64,000 bases of DNA from Allolobophora icterica. Taxonomy: Eukaryota > Annelida > Clitellata > Crassiclitellata > Lumbricidae. The stretch covers positions 15,201,339 through 15,265,338 of the forward strand of contig OY744610.1 of NCBI GenBank assembly GCA_963556255.1. The letters run 5' to 3'. Positions 56,092-64,000 of the stretch are shown one piece after another (positions within the stretch are counted from its first letter, which is position 1; every line of letters begins with the position of its first letter). Position numbers and translations under genes: made by a program. The notes under the pieces were generated by a model. It ran no database searches. It was not told where the DNA came from and saw only the letters and a list, made by a program, of their open reading frames with translations.

Positions 56092-57076
56092 CAGGCCCGA
56101 CTCTAGGGCAAAGCGAACGAGGCGGCCATCTTGGGCCCCGCTCTTACGTGGGCCCCGCGCTGCTGGCTATAATTTTTCCCGTGATGAGATTGAACACTGA
56201 CAACGCTCGCGTCTCTTAGCAACAGAGCTGGTAGTCAATTTGCAGCTTGAATGTGATAGGGTGAATTAGGAAAGCGAGCCTGCATGTAAAGTGAGCAACA
56301 ACTAGAACCAACGCCATTGTCTATTGTGACTAACGAACTTTCAATTAGAAGGAGTGACAACGAGAACCCAGGCTTATGTCTATTGTGACTAACGAACTTT
56401 CAATTAGAAAGATGCTAAAATATCTAATTATTAACATCCTTTTCCGTTGCTAGATATTCAAATAGTTCAGTAAAACACAATAGTACAAATTTCATAGTAA
56501 AATGCTGGAATTTCATAGTAAAATGCTAGCATTAAGAGCCTGATTTGCATTTTGTGTTAATTAAGCCCAGTGCATTTTTCTGTAAAAAGGTTCCGGAACT
56601 GAACAATTATGGAAGGGCTAAATTGAGAGCTAAGCCCTAGAAAAAGGTGTTTGGGTTCGGAAAAAAATCTCGGAGAGACCTTTCCCAAGAAATATTTTGA
56701 CGTCACATTAAATTAAAATAACTAAATTATTCTTTGAAGAAAATAACTAGATTATTATTAATAGCTGAAAAGCATTGGTTAAGCCATTTAATTTCCATTT
56801 TACATCATTTTAATATAATTATATGGTATTGCCAAAACCGTTTTGACAGGAAACACTGGTGTAAATTTGTCCAAAAATATTGGGGGCATTTGGTTATTCA
56901 TTATACACTTATTGCATTGGTTGTACATTCCATCTCAATTATTCGGGGACACGTGCCCCGCTGTCCCCCCAGAGTTTACGCCTATGACAGGAAATCAACT
57001 CCTCAATGCCTTTTATGCTTGGGGCTCAGTTCGTTGCTTCTTGCCATAGGCCTCGCACACCGTAGGGCCGGGCCTG
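56092..57076. mobile_element. Non-autonomous hAT element (985 bp)
   Basis: Ends CAGGCCCG and CGGGCCTG. Perfect 8-bp duplication GATGATAC (56084-56091, 57077-57084). It splits the GAT-rich tract upstream of copy 4, ending 65 bp from the copy 4 ATG. Copy 3 shows the empty arrangement. Confidence 0.9.
56854..56986. mobile_element. 133-bp MITE nested in the hAT element
   Basis: Starts CACTGGTGTAAA and ends TTTACGCCTATG. Perfect 8-bp duplication ACAGGAAA (56846-56853, 56987-56994). Same family as 61898-62016. Confidence 0.85.
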
Positions 57077-57099
57077 GATGATACGTATGATGATGATGA

Positions 57100-57110
57100 T
57101 TATTATTCAG
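57100..57110 (+). promoter_or_regulatory. Putative 3' splice site before copy 4 ATG
   Basis: TTATTATTCAG, about 30 bp upstream of the ATG at 57142 and equivalent to the acceptors before copies 1-3. The hAT element ends only some 25 bp further upstream, so the intron must contain that insertion. Confidence 0.45.
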
Positions 57111-57141
57111 GAGGGAGATATAATTATGTTTTCCATTTGAG

Positions 57142-60021
57142 ATGACAGACTATACGGTAAGGTCGGATGAAGAAATGGCATCTGAGTTCATCGTTAGCAC
57201 TTGCCAGTTGCTTCCAAAGTCGTATTCTCGTGCTTCTGATTGCATGCATGACATACTTTTGTCACCGATCCCTATAGAAACAAGCTATTCGATTTTGTGT
57301 GGCAGCTCTGCGGAGTTCTATATCCGACCGTTGAATACATGCATTGGCGACATTGATTTTTTGAAATGCGATGCTAATGAGCTGGCCTGTGATAGTGGCA
57401 ACTACGACATTCCAGCATTGCCAAGTGATATGAGTGGCTTATCAGATACGATCAAGTGCTACAAGATTGAATCATACGAGAGATATCCAGGTTTTGTTCG
57501 ATTACGAATTTTGGGGAAAATGAGCTATAATTGGAAATTCAAAAATTACGAATTTAAACATACAGTTCATCCAGTTAAGTACTTTTGTCTAAATGTGGCT
57601 AATCTTTTAAATTTAAGGTCTATATTCCATCGCGTAATGAACCACTCGACGCTAAGCATTGCTACTGGTCCAGCACTGAAATCTCAAGGAGATTCCGACA
57701 TTTATTTTGAAAGTGATTCCGTCAAAAGCGTATTTTGCCCTCAGTGGCCTAGAGAAGCCCGAAATTGGCCTATTCGACTGAGAAATTGTGGATGGCCGAC
57801 GACTGACACAATCTCCGAGGTTGTAGAAAATGGTTGTCATGTTGTATATGCTCAGCATCGATCTTGCAGAGAAGATAAAGAACAATGGAGATTGTCATTT
57901 TCATTCGCGGAAGTAATTTTACTTCAGAGTTGGACTCAAGCTCAGCAGATTGTCTATCATTTGCTGAGATTCTTTGCACAGAGAGAATTAATAGAAAAGG
58001 ATTGTCCAAAAGAGGATGAGGTTCTTTGTACGTATCATTTAAAGACGCTGATGTTATGGACTTGTGAAGAGATGTCATTCGAATGGTGGAATTCCTCTTC
58101 TGTAATTACGATCTGCTTTGAGTTATTGAAAAAGCTGTTAGAATGGCTAAAGAGGAGATACTGTCCAAACTATTTTATTCCTGAAGCAAATTTGTTTCAT
58201 GAACCATCAAACTCTACAATGCTTGACAAGACTGAAGGACGACTAAATGAATTCTGCAATTCTGGCATTCTTAGTCACTGGTTCGTGGAAAATTACATAC
58301 TGCCAATCACTCGAAAACAATTTCATTTTTCGTACCCAAAAAATGTGGAACCACATTTCACGGAACACCTTTATCATCTAACTGAATATCGGACATCATA
58401 TGAAGTACGAACTTTGGATTTGATGCTTTCTTACAGAATCTCATATTCTCATGGCATTTGTCGTGGTTTAATTAAAACATTTATGAGTTCAGGATTGCGC
58501 TTCAGCCTAATATATGGACTATATATAACAAGTTTCAATTCGCAAAGACATAGAAGGATGGCACATCTTCCAACAATAGAAAAGGCCTTGTGTTTCAAGT
58601 ACTATGATATTCTACTGCATATCTTACATACTGCACATGGTTTAAGTTACGGAGAGATTTCATGTGATAGTAGTCTCTTTGTGGAATTTGTAAAAGCAAT
58701 TTCGATGCAGCCTAACATTATAAGGTCTGAGTATCATAACTTTCCGAAAACGTACACGGGAAAAAGTTGTCGGCATCAATTCCTGAATGCTCAGAATCTC
58801 ATGCAAAATTTAACTGGATCAAATACCGTTGCAGAATTTCAACTCGTGTCTCTCATGTCAAAACAATGTCTGAGAAACACTCTTGCGTACGACGACAGTA
58901 AATCAAAAGGCATTAGGCCTACTCCTGCAGCTTTGGCCTATCTGGCTGCTCTCTATTTTGCCAGATTAGAATACCCTCAAGCAATACGCTTCTGCTTGGC
59001 AGTTCTTGCAGATAAGATTCCTCAGAAAGATAAGGAAACATTAAATGCTGGCTGTTTGTTGTTTATTGACGATGTCGCAAGAATCATTGGATTGTGTGTG
59101 CTTCAAAAGAAGATTACTGACTTTAATCTTCATTACATTGGTACACGGCTATATCTTGATCTTCGTCTTTCACCCGAGATCTTTGCGGATTATTTAACAG
59201 TAATAATATACACCGAAAGAATATCGAAACATTTAGATAGTAATCATGATTTACCTGTGTCAGCATTTCCTATGGACGAATATTTGAAGTCCTTAAGAAA
59301 TGCGAAATTTACTGTTTCGATGAAGTCAAGTATTCATTTCAATGCTGCCAAACAGATCGTATATCAAAGAGAAACCGATGCTACTCCTATGAATCCTTTG
59401 AAAGCAAAAGAAGCAGTAATTGATGTTTTAGTTGCATATGCTTTAGATATTATGACAACATTTTACAGTGTGGTTCTCAAAGACTTTGGCATCCAGTGCA
59501 ACACAGTTGCCTGCTATCGTGCTGTGTACCATTACAAGTGTCACCAATGCGATGAAGTGATGCATTTATGTGAACGAATTCTGCAAGAGCCTGATCTGCC
59601 GAGCGATTTGAAGGAATATTCATTTGCAAATGTTTTGGTTGTACCACCGCTTGACTCTTTTTTTGACGGAGACGTTCAGTCTTTGCTTGGATTTCACACA
59701 CTCTTTTATTATTTATCACCTGCGAATCACGGTATATGGAAAGTTGAGTCAACTACCGAGACGTTTGAGCACTTGTTTGCCCAGTCTGTTTACCGTCATG
59801 GTTGTGAACTCTCATCTTTGCTTCAATGTCGTTACTCCACTAAAAGTAATTACTTTCTTGGAAGACATTTTCTTACAAGATATTTGAAAGTCAAATGTTG
59901 TATTGACTGCAATTTTCCGTATTCAGAAGCACTGACTGAATTTGTTGCTCAGAAAATAAATCTTCCGTTTGAACACATCATTCACAGATTTCTTCTACGA
60001 AAGCTTCGTATTAAAAAATAG
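57142..60021 (+). CDS. Mab-21/cGAS-like protein copy 4 (959 residues)
   Basis: Intact. GSS at 54-56; D-x-D pair D70/D72 in CIGDIDFL; a YPGFVRLR block at 115-122; the D-x-V acid D192; CPQWP at 199-203; GWPTT at 217-221; NGCHVV at 230-235; QWRLSFS at 248-254; YHLKTLMLW at 298-306; YFIPEANLF at 344-352. These blocks match the Mab-21/cGAS-like nucleotidyltransferase fold. After a variable middle come LMQNLTGSN, a helical AALAYLAALYFARLEYPQA segment, ETLNAGCLLFIDD and the TPR-like ACYRAVYHYKCHQCDEVMHL (Asp replaced by Ala in the motif), ending with GRHFLTRYLKVKC. Best partner is copy 3. Likely cytosolic, as there is no signal peptide or membrane segment. Function is inferred from family only. Confidence 0.87.
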   Translation: MTDYTVRSDEEMASEFIVSTCQLLPKSYSRASDCMHDILLSPIPIETSYSILCGSSAEFYIRPLNTCIGDIDFLKCDANELACDSGNYDIPALPSDMSGLSDTIKCYKIESYERYPGFVRLRILGKMSYNWKFKNYEFKHTVHPVKYFCLNVANLLNLRSIFHRVMNHSTLSIATGPALKSQGDSDIYFESDSVKSVFCPQWPREARNWPIRLRNCGWPTTDTISEVVENGCHVVYAQHRSCREDKEQWRLSFSFAEVILLQSWTQAQQIVYHLLRFFAQRELIEKDCPKEDEVLCTYHLKTLMLWTCEEMSFEWWNSSSVITICFELLKKLLEWLKRRYCPNYFIPEANLFHEPSNSTMLDKTEGRLNEFCNSGILSHWFVENYILPITRKQFHFSYPKNVEPHFTEHLYHLTEYRTSYEVRTLDLMLSYRISYSHGICRGLIKTFMSSGLRFSLIYGLYITSFNSQRHRRMAHLPTIEKALCFKYYDILLHILHTAHGLSYGEISCDSSLFVEFVKAISMQPNIIRSEYHNFPKTYTGKSCRHQFLNAQNLMQNLTGSNTVAEFQLVSLMSKQCLRNTLAYDDSKSKGIRPTPAALAYLAALYFARLEYPQAIRFCLAVLADKIPQKDKETLNAGCLLFIDDVARIIGLCVLQKKITDFNLHYIGTRLYLDLRLSPEIFADYLTVIIYTERISKHLDSNHDLPVSAFPMDEYLKSLRNAKFTVSMKSSIHFNAAKQIVYQRETDATPMNPLKAKEAVIDVLVAYALDIMTTFYSVVLKDFGIQCNTVACYRAVYHYKCHQCDEVMHLCERILQEPDLPSDLKEYSFANVLVVPPLDSFFDGDVQSLLGFHTLFYYLSPANHGIWKVESTTETFEHLFAQSVYRHGCELSSLLQCRYSTKSNYFLGRHFLTRYLKVKCCIDCNFPYSEALTEFVAQKINLPFEHIIHRFLLRKLRIKK

Positions 60022-60240
60022 TTCGAGAGTTTCATCGTATTAGTTACCAGGTTGGATTTTCATACGAAATTTATTTTCGTGATATAATACGATTCCGAAG
60101 AATGAAACTTACATCTAGGCTACTGTTACGTGACCCGGCTATCGCTATAGAGCAAACATATAGTCTTGCAGAGTTTCGTCGTTCTAGTGTGGAGACTTGG
60201 TTAACGACTTCTCTGCCATTTCAGTGTGGGCGGCTCGAAA
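60022..60240. repeat. 3' flank shared with copy 3
   Basis: Counterpart of 47161-47360: TTCGAGAGTTTCATCGTATT, GTTACGTGACCCGGCTATCG, CTAGTGTGGAGACTTGG and a TTTCAGTGTGGGCGG block. Confidence 0.75.
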
Positions 60241-61242
60241 CCCGCGTGATAGGATCTGCAGATCTAGTCAGAAGCCAGTTTCATCGTAATGAAGAAGTGG
60301 TTGTTACCGCCTTCTTGCACTGCACGAAAAGCAGGAAGGCGTATAGCATTTAGATAAGAGTTACAGCACCGCTGTTTGGCCGTCCGGCTTATTAGACGTC
60401 GTTGGTGTCGAGCTGAGAGTTGCCTGTTCCAAAAGCAGACTAAGTTGCTTTTTATTTCTCAGTTGGTTTCTGTTCTTCGTCACTGCATTCTTCTTCAACC
60501 TCTCCTCCTCTGTGATTCCATTATAACTAAACAGGCAACTAGAAAGAAAAGCTTCCAGGCTTGATTGGTTCTCCATAAGACCATGTTTTCGGTCGTCAAC
60601 GGAACTCTGAACGTGACTTTCTTCTGACAGCCTTTCAGGAAGCTTCTTCACATTTATCCCATGTATGAGACGATGAACTATCCAGCCATTCAGACATCAA
60701 CCATATGAGAATGAACAAAAATATTCGCTCACGCTACATTTTAATTGCAGATTGAGCCCTGCTCGTGCACTGCGAAAGATTATGGATAATTTATATATAT
60801 CCACTAGCAATCAAAAGACCTGGGAAAAGAAAGACCCATCACGCGATCTAGGAATACATGTAAATGAGCCTGAACTGTTGAATTTCCGCCATGCTCTTCG
60901 TAAATTTGGCGGCCTTTACTTAGACATTTGTGTGCGTCCCAACTCTTGTAACTCATATGGGAGAAAGTCTAGTGTTCTTGACAGCGATTAAGGGTATAAC
61001 GTGAAAAAAGAAGAAAGGAGAGAAACCTTAATTTAGCAAACAGTTGTGATAACAAGACGGATGTTTTTCTGTTCAGCAATGCTCTAATCAGAATCCCTTT
61101 ATAATTATACAATGGGCAAATAGCTTATGTGAAAAACATTTGACTAAATGCTACATACTGTAATTTTTAATAACTTTTAATTTATAATAATAAAAATATT
61201 AATAATAGTAATACTAACAATAATAATTATATTAATTCTAAT
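60241..61242. other. Intergenic, one unassigned minus-strand frame
   Basis: A 96-codon minus-strand frame (60651-60361) reads MKKLPERLSEES at the start and ends KPDGQTAVL. Protein-like composition, no family recognised, single exon, low support. Nothing else is seen. Confidence 0.3.
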
Positions 61243-61315
61243 TAGTAGCTTCTATTGCGCCAGTATCTAATGCACAAGGCTTCAACCGATGGCACACCAA
61301 AACCAAGCCGTAATC
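61243..61315. repeat. Dispersed short repeat (SINE-like), second copy
   Basis: Matches 47422-47490: GCGCCAGTATCTAATGCACA, CAACCGATGGC and CAAGCCGTAATCC. Confidence 0.6.
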
Positions 61316-61502
61316 CGGTCAATATCCAGAATATCAGTCCGTGAGACAGAGAGGCGGCCTGTGGTGGATAAGCAATATGAAAGATGTAAGTTTTAAGTTG
61401 AAAACGAAATGACAAAAGCGACTGAGCAGAGAGTAGTATTAGTATTAGAAATAGTAGTAGGTGCTGTTGTAGTTGCTGTTGCATAGTAAGAGTAGTTGTT
61501 GT

Positions 61503-61709
61503 AGCGGTGGTGGTAGTGGTTGTGGTTGTGGTTGTGGTGGTGGTGGTGGTGGTGGTGGTGGTGGTGGTGGTGGTGGTGGTGGTGGTGGTGGTGGTGGTGG
61601 TGGTGGTGGTGGTGGTGGTGGTGGTGGTGGTGGTGGTGGTGGTGGTGGTGGTGGTGGTGGTGGTGGTGGTGGTGGTGGTGGTGGTGGTGGTGGTGGTGGT
61701 GGTGGTGGC
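61503..61709. repeat. (GGT)n microsatellite
   Basis: About 200 bp of GGT; the Gly, Val and Trp homopolymer frames are artefacts. Confidence 0.97.
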
Positions 61710-61897
61710 AGAATTAGTAATAAATACTAATAATAATAAGAAAAATTAAACAACCTTTCCTTGCGTATGCATATATAGAAAGGAGTGAAGCATTGGATTG
61801 ACGTATCTTATAGCACCCCTACAAGTCTGCATAAAAATGAGAGAAAAGGGTAATTTTTTTACTCCAAAGAAGATTCCTTGTTCTGCTCAATGCCTTC

Positions 61898-62016
61898 CAC
61901 TGGCGTAAACTGGTCCGAAATATTGGGGGCATTTGGTTATTCATTCTACACTTTTGCATTGGGTGTACAGTCCATCTCAATTACTACGGGGGCTGCCCCC
62001 AGAGTCTACGCCTATG
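61898..62016. mobile_element. 119-bp MITE
   Basis: Starts CACTGGCGTAAA and ends TCTACGCCTATG. Flanked by ATGCCTTC (61890-61897) and ATCCCTTC (62017-62024), an 8-bp duplication with one change. Same family as the nested copy at 56854-56986. Confidence 0.75.
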
Positions 62017-62204
62017 ATCCCTTCTATCTAGCTAATCTCTACATCAAAGCTCATACGTACTCAACGGGACCCAGACGTCTCTGATTCTATTACTGACGTA
62101 CAACTAGAGACATTTTATAAAAGTCTTTTAAAATTCAGTTCCTTAAATAACAAATGCGTAGTAATCGTTCATAAAACTAATAAGAAAAAATATCCACGCT
62201 AAGC

Positions 62205-63475
62205 AGGAGAGTAGCAGAGAGGAAGACAGGGTGGAAGGAGACAATGAGGAAGACAGAGAGGGAGACAGCGATGAAGGGACAGAGAGAGACTTGGAGGAAG
62301 GGTGACAACGAAGGAGAGATAGAGCAATTGAGGGAGACATGGAAGGAGACATGGAGTTAGGGAGGCAGGAAAGGAGACAAGAAGGGAGACAGGGAGAGAG
62401 GTAGGGAGAGCGACAGGGAGGGATACGTGGAGGGAGGGAGACAGGGTTTGAGACAGGGAAGGAGGTAGGGAAACAAGGAGAGTGACAATGAGGGAGGGAG
62501 ATAGAAAGAGTGAGACAGGGAAGGAGGATGCGAGGGAAGAAGGGAGAGAGATGGAGACAGAGAGGGAGGGAGAGAGCAAGAGAGGGAGAGAGGGAGGTAG
62601 TCTGACAAGGAAGGAGGGAGACAGGGAGGGATTGAGACAGGGAAGGAGGGAGGAAAACAGGGAGATTGACAATGAGGGAGACAGATAGAGTGAGACAAGG
62701 AAGGAGGATGCGAGGGAGGGAGGGAGACAGAGAGGAAGGGAGAGAGCAAGAGAGGGAGAGAGGGATGTAGCCTGACAAGGAAGGAGGGAGACAGGGACGG
62801 AGGGGCCAAAGAGGGAATAAGACAGTTATGGCACAGGGCGGCAGTGAGACAGCGAGTGATGGAGGCAGGAAGGTAGGAAGACAGGAAGGGAGACAGAAAG
62901 AGAGAGAAACAGGGACGTTAAGGAGACAGAGAAGGAGACGGCAAGAGAGAGACAGGATGGGAGGAAGACAGGAAAGGAGGGATATGGTGAAAGAGACAGG
63001 AATGGAGGCCGTGAGGGAGAGATTGGGGGATAGACAGAGTTAGACAATGAAGACACACAGGGATGAAGGGATGGAGGAAGAGAGACAGAGAAGGAGGAAC
63101 TCAGAGGACATATGAAGGGAGTGAGACAGGGATGGAGACAGAGAGGGAGAAAGTCTGGGAAGGAAGGACACAGTGAAGGAGACAGAGAAGGAGGGAGTCA
63201 TAAAAGAGTGAAATAGAGTGGGAGTCAGAGAGGCAGGGGTCAGGGATGGAGGGGTCAGGGATGAGGGAGACAGGGAGTGAGACATGGAGGGAGGAGGGAG
63301 GAAGACAGAAAGGCAGGGAGGCAGAAAAGTAGGCAGACATTCAGGAAGTCATGTAGGGGAAGAAGGCAGACAAGAAATAGAAAGAGAAGGAAGGAGGCAG
63401 ACAGGCAACCAGGGTGGTAGGAAGGCGCAGAGGCACGTAGGGAGGCAGACACGGAAGCAGACAGGAAGGGAGAGA
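62205..63475. repeat. GA-rich purine tract
   Basis: About 1.3 kb of GGGAGGGAGACAG-type degenerate repeats, purine on the + strand. Internal duplications include CAAGGAAGGAGGATGCGAGG-like segments at about 62515 and 62695. Ser/Pro/Leu-rich minus-strand frames are artefacts. Confidence 0.9.
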
Positions 63476-64000
63476 AGGAGGACTATAGCTTGCTTTTGTT
63501 ATCTGGAAAGTATCCATTGGTTAGCGGAGGAACTGGTCGAGCGATTAGTTCATCGAACGACGAGTCGACGACCCTAGGCTGTTTGGATGGGTTTATGCTA
63601 AAAGGCAGAATTCTGATGTTCATTATCCTGGACCTGGAGAGAAAGCCATAAGATTTGCTATGGAGAAAAGGCGATACCCAGAAGAGAGGCCGTGCAGATT
63701 GCGTCTAAGGAGACAAGATATATGTAGCCAAAAAATCTACCAGCAAGACAGAAAACAAAAATTGCGATTCGCCGAAATTGTCACCACCTTTAGCAGGTCC
63801 ATAGGGGAGTCCGGGGCTAAATGCAACACTTTTCATGTTTTGTTGTGTAGTTTTTTTATTTTTGGAACAACCTAGAATCATTTTAGGCCTTATATAACCT
63901 TTACATCTCAGCAACAAAACAAGCCATTGTGACGATCTCAATGACACACCATGTACCCGCAATTGCTAATTGAACAGAGGGCTCTGAAATGTTGCAACCA
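63476..64000. other. Right edge, unassigned
   Basis: No gene or repeat recognised. A short frame at 63660-63875 is not supported. Confidence 0.35.

Noticed and set aside
61473..61749. Poly-Gly, poly-Val and poly-Trp frames
   Set aside because: (GGT)n microsatellite.
62143..62809. Ser/Pro/Leu-rich minus-strand proteins
   Set aside because: Low-complexity purine tract, open in several frames.

Overview
The window is animal nuclear DNA, probably from a marine invertebrate. It is AT-rich, the genes are separated by 10-20 kb, long microsatellites and minisatellites are common, and several transposon classes are nested in one another. I cannot fix the phylum from the sequence. The architecture of the main gene family fits invertebrate groups with large Mab-21 expansions.

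The core is a head-to-tail cluster of four large paralogues on the + strand: copy 1 (3298-6137, split by a frameshift), copy 2 (23487-26297), copy 3 (44266-47160) and copy 4 (57142-60021). Each has a single coding exon of about 940-965 codons. Each has an N-terminal nucleotidyltransferase core (Mab-21/cGAS-like: a GSS motif, a D-x-D pair and a later D-x-V acid), the Mab-21 C-terminal lobe, a divergent middle, and a C-terminal helical region that looks TPR-like. Copies 1/2 and 3/4 form two closer pairs. Two decayed fragments of the same family remain, at 6385-6712 (+) and 12715-12932 (-). All four intact starts lie just downstream of a 3' splice-site-like TTATT(G)CAG, which suggests a non-coding upstream exon.

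The rest is mostly mobile DNA. Five hAT-type elements have perfect 8-bp target duplications (9058-9449, 32956-35395, 39865-42237, 51518-53528, 56092-57076). The third carries an intact 599-codon transposase. A family of about 120-130 bp also makes 8-bp duplications, with one copy nested inside the fifth hAT element. Other remnants are a LINE reverse transcriptase 3' end plus two short copies of its tail, a copia RNase H relic split from its LTR by a hAT insertion, degenerate gag-like coiled coils, a solo LTR, piggyBac remnants and a THAP-domain pseudogene with a duplicated exon piece.

Simple-sequence DNA is extreme: a 2.55-kb TTC tract with internal higher-order duplications (1-2555), (CA)n, (CT)n, (TTA)n, (GGT)n, a 24-bp and an 18-bp minisatellite, a tandem array with a period of about 145 bp, and about 1.3 kb of GA-rich DNA. 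The 18-bp array lies upstream of copy 3 where copy 4 has only one unit, so it arose after that duplication. The most interesting system is the Mab-21/cGAS-like plus TPR-like cluster, a candidate lineage-specific innate-immune or second-messenger gene family. That function is inference.
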